Assembly (NCBI RefSeq): GCF_003182355.1
Contig: NZ_QGTW01000021.1
Span: forward strand, 1-64,000
DNA length: 64,000 nt
Direction: 5' to 3'
DNA from: Cytobacillus oceanisediminis
Lineage (GTDB): Bacteria > Bacillota > Bacilli > Bacillales > Cytobacillaceae
Shown: positions 8,638-17,210 of the stretch, piece after piece
Layout: each line of letters starts with the position of its first letter
How positions within the stretch are numbered: the first letter of the stretch is position 1
The notes under the pieces: model-generated
What the model was told of the DNA's origin: nothing
Databases searched by the model: none
The model's input: only the letters and a program-made list of their open reading frames with translations
Made by a program: the position numbers and the translations under genes

Positions 8638-9726
8638 ATGTTAAAACGTATTGTACAGGCATGCTTCCTTATTATTGGAGTAACGCTTGGTATATTTTTG
8701 ATTCCTGACTTATTGAAATTAATTAATTTAAACGACATTCCTCTTTTAAATAATCCATATGTGTCCGCCATTTTAGGTGCTATTATTTTTTATCTTATAA
8801 CTTTTTGGGCGGTTGATCATGTCGTCAATTTTGTGAGATGGGCAGAAGAATCACTCGTAAAAGTACCTATAACTGATATTATATTCGGAAGTGTCGGCCT
8901 TGTTTTTGGATTAGTCATTGCTTTTTTAATCGGATATGCACTTAATGCAATTGAGGTTCCTATCCTAAATACAGTAGCCCCGATTGTATTGACATTGCTG
9001 TTTGGCTATCTTGGTTTTCAGGTTGGTTTTAAAAAGCGTGATGAACTTTTAACTTTGTTTACAAGCAAGAAAAAGAAAACTGGTGAAGAAGAACCAGAAC
9101 CGGAAACAGCAGCTAAAAACTCACTTAAAATCCTTGATACTAGCGTTATTATCGACGGGCGTATTGCTGATATCTGCCAAACTGGTTTCCTGGAGGGCAC
9201 GATTGTTATTCCGCAGTTTGTGCTTGAAGAGCTTCAGCATATTGCTGATTCATCCGATGTATTGAAGCGCAATCGCGGGCGAAGAGGACTGGATATTTTA
9301 AACAGAATCCAAAAAGAGCTCTCCATTAACGTTGAGATTTATGAAGGTGACTTTGAAGAGATCCAGGAAGTAGACAGCAAGCTTGTAAAACTAGCGAAAA
9401 TAACAAACGGTGTCGTTGTAACCAATGACTTTAACTTAAACAAAGTTTGTGAATTGCAAAAAGTGGCTGTCCTGAACATTAATGACCTGGCTAACGCCGT
9501 GAAGCCTGTTGTGCTTCCTGGTGAAGAAATGAAGGTACAGGTAATTAAAGATGGCAAGGAACAGAACCAGGGAATTGCTTACCTCGATGATGGCACTATG
9601 ATCGTCGTTGAAGAGGGCAGGAACTATATTGGAAAACATATCGATGTTCTTGTTACAAGTGTTCTCCAAACATCAGCGGGAAGAATGATCTTTGCAAAAC
9701 CCAAGCTTTTAGAGAAAGCTTTATAA
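8638..9726 (+). CDS. yacL: PIN/TRAM domain membrane protein (YacL)
   Basis: The 362-aa protein has an N-terminal membrane part with about four hydrophobic segments (roughly 5-25, 42-62, 81-105, 110-130). A cytoplasmic PIN-type nuclease domain follows, starting at LDTSVIIDGR (166-175) with acidic residues typical of the fold, and then a C-terminal TRAM domain (about 290-350) expected to bind RNA. The physiological substrate is not known. A GGAGGTG site lies directly before ATG 8638. The same gene sits here in B. subtilis. Confidence 0.9.
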   Translation: MLKRIVQACFLIIGVTLGIFLIPDLLKLINLNDIPLLNNPYVSAILGAIIFYLITFWAVDHVVNFVRWAEESLVKVPITDIIFGSVGLVFGLVIAFLIGYALNAIEVPILNTVAPIVLTLLFGYLGFQVGFKKRDELLTLFTSKKKKTGEEEPEPETAAKNSLKILDTSVIIDGRIADICQTGFLEGTIVIPQFVLEELQHIADSSDVLKRNRGRRGLDILNRIQKELSINVEIYEGDFEEIQEVDSKLVKLAKITNGVVVTNDFNLNKVCELQKVAVLNINDLANAVKPVVLPGEEMKVQVIKDGKEQNQGIAYLDDGTMIVVEEGRNYIGKHIDVLVTSVLQTSAGRMIFAKPKLLEKAL

Positions 9727-9735
9727 TGTACGCTC

Positions 9736-9799
9736 AAAAAAGTAGGACAGATTGTGCCGGGGAATGGTTTTCCCCCGCCTTTTTGCCCTACCTTTTTTA
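9736..9799 (+). terminator. Candidate compound terminator after yacL
   Basis: AAAAAAGTAGG (9736-9746) can pair with CCTACCTTTTTT (9787-9798) with one bulge. The loop contains a smaller GGGGAA/TTCCCC hairpin. The T-run lies just before the ribosome binding site of ispD, so this could end the yacL transcript or only attenuate it. Confidence 0.5.
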
Positions 9800-9818
9800 G
9801 GAGATTGGAGTAAAATTT

Positions 9819-10508
9819 ATGGATTACCAAGTTATCCTTCCAGCAGCCGGCCAGGGGAAAAGAATGGGAGCAGGAAAGAATAAGCTCCTGCTGGTGATCG
9901 GTGAGATACCTGTTTTTATACATACTTTAAAAGTCTTTGAGAATGATTCGAAGTGCACCGGCATTTATTTGGCAATAAATCCGCAGGATGAGGAAGAAAT
10001 GCGGGTTCTCTTAAAAGAGCACAATATTACAAAAGTAATTGCAATGCTTCATGGCGGAGAGGAAAGGCAGCATAGTGTTTATAATGCTGTAAAAGCAGTG
10101 GCAGGTGAAGGAATTGTACTGGTCCATGACGCCGCACGACCTTTTATTAGCCAGAATTTGCTGAGGCCACTTGTAAAAATGGCGGAAGAAAAAGGGGCTG
10201 CTGTTCTGGCTGTTCCGCTTAAAGACACGGTTAAAAAAGCAGATGGAAATTTGATCACAGAAACGCTTGAACGTTCCTGCCTGTGGGCTGTTCAAACTCC
10301 ACAGGCTTTTCGTATTTCTGTCTTGCATGAAGCTCATCAGAAAGCGGAAGAGGAGCAATTTTTAGGCACCGATGATGCCAGCCTTGTAGAGCGGATAGGC
10401 AAAGAAGTGGTGATTGTCGAGGGAAGTTACGATAATATTAAGCTGACAACACCTGAAGATATATATTTTGCTGAAGCGATTATTAAAAAAAGGAAAAATC
10501 AGCAATAG
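9819..10508 (+). CDS. ispD: IspD, 2-C-methyl-D-erythritol 4-phosphate cytidylyltransferase
   Basis: IspD couples methylerythritol phosphate to CTP, giving CDP-methylerythritol in the non-mevalonate isoprenoid pathway. The 229-aa protein begins with the nucleotidyltransferase signature PAAGQGKRMG and contains VHDAARPF, part of the active site. It follows AGGAGATTGG and is 50 nt ahead of ispF, the enzyme two steps later in the pathway, in the standard Bacillus order. Confidence 0.96.
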   Translation: MDYQVILPAAGQGKRMGAGKNKLLLVIGEIPVFIHTLKVFENDSKCTGIYLAINPQDEEEMRVLLKEHNITKVIAMLHGGEERQHSVYNAVKAVAGEGIVLVHDAARPFISQNLLRPLVKMAEEKGAAVLAVPLKDTVKKADGNLITETLERSCLWAVQTPQAFRISVLHEAHQKAEEEQFLGTDDASLVERIGKEVVIVEGSYDNIKLTTPEDIYFAEAIIKKRKNQQ

Positions 10509-10558
10509 CCTTTTTGCGATATTGCTCTTATTACTACATAGAAAAAGGGGATTAGATT

Positions 10559-11041
10559 ATGTTTCGGATTGGACAAGGTTTTGATGTTCATCAATTTGCT
10601 GAAGGGCGACCTTTAATCCTTGGCGGAATAGAGATACCATATGAAAAAGGGCTTCTCGGCCACTCGGATGCGGATGTATTGCTGCATACAGTTGCCGACG
10701 CTTGTCTTGGTGCCATTGGTGAAGGTGATATTGGGCGGCATTTCCCTGATACAGATCCTGAATTTAAGGATGCGGATTCAGCAAAATTGCTTGAACATGT
10801 ATGGGGGATTGTTAAAGAAAAAGGGTATGAGCTAGTGAATGCAGATTGCACGATTATTGCCCAAAAGCCAAAGATGGCTCCCCATATTGGTAAAATACAG
10901 GAGCGGATAGCTCAGCTTCTGGAAACCGAAAAAGAAAATATCAATGTGAAAGCAACAACCACCGAGAAGCTTGGTTTTACGGGAAGAGAAGAAGGGATGG
11001 CTTCACAGGCTGTTGTTTTACTGAAAAAGAAAGACAACTAG
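10559..11041 (+). CDS. ispF: IspF, 2-C-methyl-D-erythritol 2,4-cyclodiphosphate synthase
   Basis: IspF cyclises CDP-methylerythritol 2-phosphate to the 2,4-cyclodiphosphate with release of CMP. The 160-aa protein shows the metal-binding GFDVHQF near the N-terminus, the family signature GHSDADVLLH, and the C-terminal KATTTEKLGFTGREEG. The family works as a zinc-dependent homotrimer. It is downstream of ispD with a GGGG-type ribosome binding site. Confidence 0.96.
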   Translation: MFRIGQGFDVHQFAEGRPLILGGIEIPYEKGLLGHSDADVLLHTVADACLGAIGEGDIGRHFPDTDPEFKDADSAKLLEHVWGIVKEKGYELVNADCTIIAQKPKMAPHIGKIQERIAQLLETEKENINVKATTTEKLGFTGREEGMASQAVVLLKKKDN

Positions 11042-11098
11042 TAAAATTACCTTTCAGAAGAAAATCCAGAGTGTTAAAATATAGCTTATCGCAGACTA

Positions 11099-11262
11099 AC
11101 GGGCAGTAAGACCTTGAGGATAAGCGGGGGGAAACTGCCCGTAAAGGCCCGATTGGTTCAACTAGCAATCAGTGGGGGAAGAAAGCAGACTAAAAGCGCG
11201 ACGTCATGCAACGTCTCGATTAGCACGTCCTGTGCGTCGAAAACCCCCACTAATTGAGTTTC
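11099..11262. repeat. Composite inverted-repeat element upstream of gltX
   Basis: Two nested palindromic units occupy the leader of gltX. Unit one is ACGGGCAGT (11099-11107) with ACTGCCCGT (11134-11142). Unit two runs from CAATCAGTGGGGGAA to AACCCCCACTAATTG (about 11166-11262), with inner arms around GCGCGACGTC and GACGT/ACGTCC motifs. It looks like a non-coding Bacillaceae repeat of REP/MITE type; I infer this from structure and recollection of similar intergenic repeats, not from a search. Confidence 0.6.
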
Positions 11263-11293
11263 ACTTTATTGAGATTTTGAGGAGGCTGTAATT

Positions 11294-12751
11294 ATGTCAA
11301 ATGAAATCCGCGTCCGCTACGCTCCGAGCCCAACTGGGCACTTACATATCGGAAATGCGAGAACCGCGCTATTCAACTATTTATTTGCAAGAAGCAAAGG
11401 CGGGAAATTCATTATCCGCATTGAAGATACAGATAAAAAACGTAATATTGAAGGAGGAGAGGAAAGCCAGCTTCATTATTTAAAATGGCTCGGCATTGAT
11501 TGGGACGAGAGCATTGACAAAGAAGGAGAATACGGCCCTTACCGCCAGTCTGAACGGAATCACATCTACGAAACGTATTATAAGGAACTGCTTGAAAAAG
11601 GCCATGCCTATAAGTGCTATTGCACGGAAGAAGAGCTTGAAGCTGAGCGCGAAGCCCAGTCTGCTAAGGGTGATACACCTGCTTATTCAGGTAAATGCCG
11701 TCATTTGACAGCGGAAGAAAGAGCTGCTCTGGAAGCAGAAGGAAGAAAGCCGAGCATCCGCTTCTTAGTGCCAAAAGACAAGGTGTTAAAATTCAATGAT
11801 ATGGTAAAAGGCGAGGTATCATTCGAATCCGATGGCTTTGGCGATTATGTAATCGTCAAAAAGGACGGCACCCCTACTTATAACTTTGCGGTAGCAGTGG
11901 ATGACCACCTAATGAAAATCTCTCATGTTCTGCGCGGCGATGACCATATCTCCAATACGCCTAAGCAGCAGATGATTTATGAAGCATTGGGCTGGGAAAT
12001 TCCTAAGTTTGGCCATATGACTTTGATTGTCAATGAAAGCCGGAAAAAACTGAGCAAGCGCGACGAGACGATTATTCAGTTCATTGAACAGTATGAAGAA
12101 CTGGGCTATCTGCCGGAAGCTCTATTTAACTTTATTGCTTTGCTTGGGTGGTCTCCTGCAGGCGAGGAAGAAATCTTCTCCAAAGAAGAATTTATTGATA
12201 TCTTCAATGAGAACCGGCTTTCAAAATCTCCTGCCCTTTTCGATAAGCAAAAGCTCGAATGGATGAATAATCAGTACATGAAAAAGCTTGATCAGGATCG
12301 GTTAGTATCCATTTCTGCTCCTCACCTGGTGAAGGCAGGGAAGATCAGTGAAAACTGGCAGCAGGAAAACGAAGAGTGGGTTCGCAGCTTAATCGCGCTT
12401 TTTCAGGAAAAAATGAGCTTTGGCGCTGAAATCGTAGAGCTGTCAGAACTTTTCTTTACAGAAGAAATAACAGTTGATGAAGAAGCGAAGGAAGTGCTTG
12501 CTGAAGAGCAGGTTCCTGAAGTGCTGTCTGCATTCCTGCAGGAAATTGAAACACTTGCAGAATTCAAAGCGGAAGAAATTAAAGCGGCCATGAAAGCTGT
12601 ACAAAAATCAACAGGCCATAAGGGCAAAAAGCTATTCATGCCAATCCGCTCTGCAACAACCGGACAAACGCATGGACCTGATCTGCCTCAAGCAATTGAG
12701 CTTTTAGGAAAAGAAAAAGTAAAAAACCGTTTGATGAGCATTATTGGTTAA
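11294..12751 (+). CDS. gltX: GltX, glutamyl-tRNA synthetase
   Basis: GltX charges tRNA-Glu; in Bacillus the enzyme is non-discriminating and also misacylates tRNA-Gln for GatCAB. The 485-aa class I synthetase has the HIGH-type motif HLHIG (16-20) and the KMSKS-type motif KLSKR (252-256). A helical anticodon-binding domain fills the C-terminal third. GAGGAGG lies 8 nt before ATG 11294. Followed by the cysteine T-box and cysE, as in B. subtilis. Confidence 0.97.
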   Translation: MSNEIRVRYAPSPTGHLHIGNARTALFNYLFARSKGGKFIIRIEDTDKKRNIEGGEESQLHYLKWLGIDWDESIDKEGEYGPYRQSERNHIYETYYKELLEKGHAYKCYCTEEELEAEREAQSAKGDTPAYSGKCRHLTAEERAALEAEGRKPSIRFLVPKDKVLKFNDMVKGEVSFESDGFGDYVIVKKDGTPTYNFAVAVDDHLMKISHVLRGDDHISNTPKQQMIYEALGWEIPKFGHMTLIVNESRKKLSKRDETIIQFIEQYEELGYLPEALFNFIALLGWSPAGEEEIFSKEEFIDIFNENRLSKSPALFDKQKLEWMNNQYMKKLDQDRLVSISAPHLVKAGKISENWQQENEEWVRSLIALFQEKMSFGAEIVELSELFFTEEITVDEEAKEVLAEEQVPEVLSAFLQEIETLAEFKAEEIKAAMKAVQKSTGHKGKKLFMPIRSATTGQTHGPDLPQAIELLGKEKVKNRLMSIIG

Positions 12752-12799
12752 CATCTTGGAGAAAATGTAATATAGTATAAAGTAAATTCCATAAATGAA

Positions 12800-13096
12800 A
12801 GTGTTGAAGAGGAAAAGTAAGAAAAAGATGCTTTTTAGAGAGAACCATCACCGGCTGAAAGTGGTTTAAGCCTCTCTTTTTTCCGAAGTGCGCCTCTGAG
12901 CCCCATATCGAACGGATGAAACGTCCTTCCGCGGAATAATATTTCTCGGGTAGAAAAATGATTTCATGTTTCTCAAGTAGATTTGGGCGGAACTCCTTCC
13001 GTTAACAGGTTAAAGTTGAGGCTTCTGAAGTCTAAACAGAGTGGAACCGCGCATCAAAGCGTCTCTGTCCTATTGTGGCAGGGACGCTTTTTTATT
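12800..13096 (+). promoter_or_regulatory. T-box riboswitch, cysteine specifier (tRNA-Cys)
   Basis: The leader has the opening GAAGAGGAAAAGTA, a long Stem I, the T-box sequence CAGAGTGGAACCGCG (13037-13051) and a terminator. In the Stem I specifier loop, GAAGTGC puts the Cys codon TGC at 12889-12891. Uncharged tRNA-Cys is expected to pair there and with the T-box bulge, stabilise the antiterminator and allow transcription of cysE-cysS. A T-box at this place is known in B. subtilis. Confidence 0.93.
13058..13096 (+). terminator. T-box terminator before cysE
   Basis: AGCGTCTCTGTCC pairs with GGCAGGGACGCT across a TATTGT loop and is followed by TTTTTTATTTT. Its 5' arm competes with the antiterminator formed by the T-box sequence. 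Confidence 0.9.
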
Positions 13097-13136
13097 TTCT
13101 TTTGGCTATGTTAAAGCTCATTGCTGATTTTGGCAC

Positions 13137-13270
13137 CCTGTTGATTGAAGCGGAAGGCGCGGAATTCCAGCGGGAAACGCGAGTCAAAGGGAGACCCTTG
13201 CAGGCGTTCACGCCAAGAAGCTCACGGACTGCCCTCGGTTCGCTAAGTGCCTGGAGCGAAAACCAACAGG
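13137..13270. repeat. Bacillaceae-type palindromic repeat between T-box and cysE
   Basis: About 134 bp with inverted ends (CTGTTGATTGAAGCG at the left, GGAGCGAAAACCAACAG at the right) and a GC-rich centre with GGAATTCCAGCGGGAAAC, GGGAGACCCTTGCAGGCG and AAGCTCACGG. The layout is like a repeat common in intergenic regions of Bacillus relatives. The open frame 13075-13368 is an artefact of this element; it has no ribosome binding site. The element separates the T-box terminator from cysE. Confidence 0.7.
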
Positions 13271-13406
13271 CAGGTTTAACAGAGCCTTTCTTTAAAAAGG
13301 GAAATACAGCCTATTTCCCGGAAAATATTATATGGGGAAAATACTTGGCCTTCTTAGGCCGTATATAAAAAAATAAAAGAGGACCATGTTAGGAGGGGGA
13401 AGAACG

Positions 13407-14075
13407 ATGTTTGCAAGAATGAAGGAAGACATTGAAGTGGTATTTGAACAAGACCCGGCAGCAAGAAGCTATTTAGAAGTAATATTAACTTATTCCGGGC
13501 TTCATGCGATTTGGTCGCACCGTATTGCCCATGCGCTTTTTAAGCGGAAGTTTTATTTCCTTGCAAGAGTTGTTTCCCAAATCAGCCGCTTTTTCACAGG
13601 AATTGAAATCCATCCAGGAGCAAAAATCGGCAGACGGTTTTTTATCGACCATGGCATGGGTGTAGTAATCGGGGAAACGTGTGAGATTGGCGATAACGTA
13701 ACCGTTTTTCAGGGTGTTACACTAGGCGGCACTGGTAAAGAAAAAGGAAAGCGCCATCCAACTATTCAAGATAACGCGCTTATTGCTACCGGGGCGAAAG
13801 TTCTTGGTTCCATTACCATTGGGGAAAATTCAAAAGTAGGTGCAGGCTCTGTTGTCCTCCATGAGGTTCCGCCCAATTCAACTGTAGTCGGCATTCCTGG
13901 AAGAGTGAAAATTAGGGATGGCATGAAAGTGAAAAAGGATTTAAACCATACAGATCTTCCAGATCCAATCGCTGATCGTTTCAAGGAAATGGAGAATGAA
14001 CTGCAAGCTTTAAAAAATGAAGTTGAGACTTTGAGGAAAGAAAGGAGCCATGTTTATGGCCATTCAGATTTATAA
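13407..14075 (+). CDS. cysE: CysE, serine O-acetyltransferase
   Basis: CysE transfers acetyl from acetyl-CoA to serine, the committed step to cysteine. The 222-aa protein has the N-terminal helical part and a left-handed beta-helix of hexapeptide repeats, including DHGMGVVIGET and VTLGGTGK. ATG 13407 with AGGAGGGGG upstream gives the usual length; the frame extended to 13386 is not conserved. It overlaps cysS by 20 nt, so the two are translationally linked and both under the cysteine T-box. Confidence 0.96.
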   Translation: MFARMKEDIEVVFEQDPAARSYLEVILTYSGLHAIWSHRIAHALFKRKFYFLARVVSQISRFFTGIEIHPGAKIGRRFFIDHGMGVVIGETCEIGDNVTVFQGVTLGGTGKEKGKRHPTIQDNALIATGAKVLGSITIGENSKVGAGSVVLHEVPPNSTVVGIPGRVKIRDGMKVKKDLNHTDLPDPIADRFKEMENELQALKNEVETLRKERSHVYGHSDL

Positions 14076-15459
14076 TACACTTACACGGCAAAAAGAAGAG
14101 TTTATTCCCTTAGAAGAGGGAAAAGTGAAAATGTATGTGTGCGGACCAACTGTCTATAACTATATCCATATAGGAAATGCACGTCCGCCAATTGTGTTTG
14201 ATACAGTAAGGAGATATCTTGAATTTCGTGGTTATGAAGTGCAGTATGTCTCTAATTTTACAGATGTCGATGATAAGCTGATCCGTGTAGCCAATGAGCT
14301 TGGAGAGGATGTTCCGAGCATTGCGGAACGCTTCATCAATGCTTATTTTGAGGATGTTTCAGCGCTTGGCTGCAGACGGGCGGATATCCATCCGAGAGTG
14401 ACCGAAAGCATGGAAATTATTATTGATTTTATCCAGACCTTGATTGACAAAGGCTATGCGTATGAGTCAGAGGGGGATGTGTATTACCATACCCGTAAAT
14501 TTAATGAGTACGGAAAGCTCTCGCACCAGTCCATTGACGAATTGCGTGTCGGTGCCCGGATTGCAGTCGGCGAAAAGAAACAGGATTCCCTTGATTTTGT
14601 TCTTTGGAAAACAGCGAAGGAAGGGGAAATTTCCTGGGATAGCCCGTGGGGGAAAGGAAGGCCTGGCTGGCATATTGAATGCTCTGCCATGGCAAAGAAA
14701 TACCTGGGGGAAACCATTGATATCCATGCTGGCGGACAGGATTTGGCTTTCCCGCACCATGAAAATGAAATTGCACAGTCAGAAGCATTGACAGGCAAAA
14801 CATTTGCTCGGTATTGGATGCATAATGGCTATATTAATATAGACAATGAAAAAATGTCTAAATCACTTGGGAATTTCGTATTGGTTCATGACATTATCCA
14901 AAAACATGACCCTCAGGTTCTAAGATTCTTTATGCTTTCTGTCCACTACAGACATCCAATCAATTACAGTGATGAGCTGCTTGAGAATACGCGGTCAGGG
15001 CTTGAACGAATTAAAACTTCATATCACAATTTGAAACATCGCAAAGAAGCGAGCGTGAACCTGACGGACAACAACCAGGAGTGGATTGATAAAATAACCG
15101 CTCTTCATGAACAATTCATTAAAGATATGGATGATGATTTTAACACGGCCAATGCAGTTTCCATTTTGTTTGAGCTATCAAAATTGGCGAATTATTATTT
15201 GATGGAGAAGAACACTGCTGTTGAAGTGATTGATTCATTTACGAATGAGTTTGAAACACTATTTGAGGTATTGGGCCTTTCTCTTGAGGAAGCACATGAG
15301 GAACTTTTGGATGAGGAAATTGAACAGTTAATCGAACAGCGCCAACAGGCCAGAAAAGAACGCAATTTTGAACTGGCTGACAAGATCCGTGATCAGCTGA
15401 AAGAGATGAATATCATCCTTGAAGATACACCGCAGGGAATTAGATGGAAAAGAGGCTAA
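14056..15459 (+). CDS. cysS: CysS, cysteinyl-tRNA synthetase
   Basis: CysS charges tRNA-Cys. The 467-aa class I enzyme shows the zinc and active-site stretch YVCGPTVYN (Cys29), HIGN (38-41) and the KMSKS motif in NEKMSKSLGN. The cognate tRNA is the effector read by the upstream T-box, so charging feeds back on its expression. ATG 14056 is preferred because AAAGGAG is 8 nt away; ATG 14050 is only 2 nt from it. It ends 3 nt before mrnC. Confidence 0.96.
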   Translation: MAIQIYNTLTRQKEEFIPLEEGKVKMYVCGPTVYNYIHIGNARPPIVFDTVRRYLEFRGYEVQYVSNFTDVDDKLIRVANELGEDVPSIAERFINAYFEDVSALGCRRADIHPRVTESMEIIIDFIQTLIDKGYAYESEGDVYYHTRKFNEYGKLSHQSIDELRVGARIAVGEKKQDSLDFVLWKTAKEGEISWDSPWGKGRPGWHIECSAMAKKYLGETIDIHAGGQDLAFPHHENEIAQSEALTGKTFARYWMHNGYINIDNEKMSKSLGNFVLVHDIIQKHDPQVLRFFMLSVHYRHPINYSDELLENTRSGLERIKTSYHNLKHRKEASVNLTDNNQEWIDKITALHEQFIKDMDDDFNTANAVSILFELSKLANYYLMEKNTAVEVIDSFTNEFETLFEVLGLSLEEAHEELLDEEIEQLIEQRQQARKERNFELADKIRDQLKEMNIILEDTPQGIRWKRG

Positions 15460-15462
15460 GCG

Positions 15463-15888
15463 ATGCTTCACTATGATCATAAAATAGATGAAAAACAATT
15501 GAATAGTCTTGCGTTGGCGTATATGGGGGATGCAGTTTTTGAAACCTATATACGCCACCATCTGATTCAAAACGGACGGGTCAAGCCACACCTCCTCCAC
15601 AAGGAGGCAACCTGGTATGTTTCCGCAAAAGCACAGGCCATGATCATACATGAATTAATTGATTTCGATAGTCTGACCGAAGAGGAGCTGGCGGTTGTAC
15701 GCAGGGGCAGGAATGCGAAATCCGGTTCGGTTCCAAAAAACACCGATGTACAAACGTATAGGTACAGTACGGCATTTGAATCGTTGATCGGATATCTGTT
15801 TTTATCCGAAAGAAAAGAGCGGATGGAAGAACTGATTAAAATATCAATTAGATTAGTTGAGGAAAAGAAAGGAGGAGCAGTAAAATGA
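15463..15888 (+). CDS. mrnC: MrnC, Mini-ribonuclease III
   Basis: MrnC is an RNase III-like enzyme without a double-stranded RNA-binding domain that matures the 3' and 5' ends of 23S rRNA. The 141-aa protein has the catalytic-type LALAYMGDAVFE (Asp23, Glu27) and the conserved RRGRNAKSG and PKNTDVQTYRYSTAFE stretches. It lies between cysS and rlmB with a 4-nt overlap at the downstream end. Confidence 0.95.
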   Translation: MLHYDHKIDEKQLNSLALAYMGDAVFETYIRHHLIQNGRVKPHLLHKEATWYVSAKAQAMIIHELIDFDSLTEEELAVVRRGRNAKSGSVPKNTDVQTYRYSTAFESLIGYLFLSERKERMEELIKISIRLVEEKKGGAVK

Positions 15889-16628
15889 GCCAGGATTTTA
15901 TCATTGGGAAAAATCCCGTTATTGAAGCATTAAAGTCAGAGAGGGATATCAATAAGATCTTTATTGCTGAAGGTTCGCAAGGAGGCCAGATGCAGCAGGT
16001 AATCGGTTTAGCTAAATCAGCCGGTGTGCTTGTACAGTTTGTCCCTAAGAAGAAAATAGATCAGATGGCAGAAGGAAACCATCAGGGAGTCATTGCCCAG
16101 GTTGCTGCGTATCAGTATGCAGAGATCGACGACCTTTTCGCTGCAGCCGAAAAGAAAAAAGAGTCCCCATTCTTTCTATTGCTTGATGAGATTGAAGACC
16201 CCCATAATCTCGGATCCATTATGAGGACGGCCGATGCTGTCGGAGCACATGGAATTATTATTCCGAAGCGGAGGGCTGTTGGTCTTACCGCAACTGTGGC
16301 AAAAGCATCAACTGGAGCGATTGAGTATATTCCCGTTGTACGTGTTACCAATATGGCAAGAACAATTGATGAATTGAAAGAGAGAGGCGTCTGGATCGCG
16401 GGTACGGATGCGAAAGGAAAAGAAGATTATCGCCAATTCGATGGGACGATGCCAATAGGGCTTGTTATCGGAAGTGAAGGCAAAGGCATGGGCCGGCTTA
16501 TTCGGGATAAATGTGACTTTCTTATCCAATTGCCGATGGCTGGACATGTTACCTCGCTAAATGCATCGGTTGCGGCTGCTCTTCTAATGTATGAGGTTTA
16601 TCGGAAACGGCATCCTCTTGAGGGATAA
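15885..16628 (+). CDS. rlmB: RlmB, 23S rRNA (guanosine-2'-O-)-methyltransferase
   Basis: This SPOUT-family methyltransferase methylates the 2'-OH of a guanosine in domain V of 23S rRNA. The 247-aa protein has an N-terminal RNA-binding domain (about 1-80) and a knotted SAM-binding domain with the signatures LDEIEDPHNLGSIMRTA, VIGSEGKGM and LNASVAAALLMYE. ATG 15885 overlaps the mrnC stop (ATGA), and the preceding AAAGGAGGAG is its ribosome binding site. Confidence 0.95.
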   Translation: MSQDFIIGKNPVIEALKSERDINKIFIAEGSQGGQMQQVIGLAKSAGVLVQFVPKKKIDQMAEGNHQGVIAQVAAYQYAEIDDLFAAAEKKKESPFFLLLDEIEDPHNLGSIMRTADAVGAHGIIIPKRRAVGLTATVAKASTGAIEYIPVVRVTNMARTIDELKERGVWIAGTDAKGKEDYRQFDGTMPIGLVIGSEGKGMGRLIRDKCDFLIQLPMAGHVTSLNASVAAALLMYEVYRKRHPLEG

Positions 16629-16630
16629 AA

Positions 16631-17140
16631 ATGGACATCCTTATTGTTGACGGGTACAACATAATTGGTGCTTGGCCAGAACTCAGGGTGCTGAAAGATA
16701 AGGATTTGTCGTCTGCCAGAGACCGCCTGATTGAAAAAATGGCCGAGTACCAGGGATATTCCGGTTATAGAGTCATAGTCGTTTTTGATGCCCACTATGT
16801 AAAGGGTACAGAAAAAAAATACAAAAATTCAAAAGTTGAGGTAATTTTTACCAGAAATAATGAAACGGCTGATGAGCGAATTGAAAAATTAGCGATCGAT
16901 TTAAGCAACATCAAAACCCAAATTCATGTAGCTACTTCAGATTTTACAGAGCAATGGGTCATCTTTGGCCAAGGCGCACTAAGGAAGTCAGCCAGGGAGT
17001 TGCTTAATGAAATGAATCTGATCGAAAGCAGCATTGAAAAAAAGGTAAAAAAAATTCAGTCCAAAAAGCCTGTTTCCAAAATCCCCCTAAGTGAAGAAGT
17101 GGCAGAAATTTTTGAAAAATGGCGCAGAGGAGGCCAATGA
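16631..17140 (+). CDS. rae1: Rae1 (YacP), ribosome-associated endoribonuclease
   Basis: Rae1 belongs to the NYN/PIN family and cleaves mRNA in the ribosomal A site in a translation-dependent way. The 169-aa protein starts with ILIVDGYNIIGAWPE, containing the acidic Asp7 and Asn10 of the fold, and has the further acidic patches ADERIEKLA and ATSDFTEQ. It begins 2 nt after rlmB. The C-terminal coding sequence overlaps the region just before the sigH promoter. Confidence 0.93.
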   Translation: MDILIVDGYNIIGAWPELRVLKDKDLSSARDRLIEKMAEYQGYSGYRVIVVFDAHYVKGTEKKYKNSKVEVIFTRNNETADERIEKLAIDLSNIKTQIHVATSDFTEQWVIFGQGALRKSARELLNEMNLIESSIEKKVKKIQSKKPVSKIPLSEEVAEIFEKWRRGGQ

Positions 17141-17144
17141 GCGG

Positions 17145-17174
17145 TTGACGCTTGAAAAAGCCCTGCTGTATAAT
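17145..17174 (+). promoter_or_regulatory. SigA promoter of sigH
   Basis: TTGACG (17145-17150), an 18-bp spacer and TATAAT (17169-17174) lie 37 nt upstream of the chosen sigH start. In B. subtilis the sigH promoter is SigA-dependent and repressed by AbrB; the AbrB site cannot be recognised from sequence alone. Confidence 0.85.
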
Positions 17175-17210
17175 ATTTCTAACCATGCTTGTACGGTCGG
17201 GGGGATCCTA

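Noticed and set aside
11042..11293. T-box or other riboswitch controlling gltX
   Set aside because: No T-box sequence or T-tailed terminator; the structure fits an intergenic repeat better.
13075..13368. 97-codon open frame upstream of cysE
   Set aside because: It starts inside the T-box terminator and reads through a palindromic repeat; no ribosome binding site.
14467..14803. Several overlapping minus-strand frames of about 100 codons in cysS
   Set aside because: Shadow frames of a well-conserved synthetase gene.
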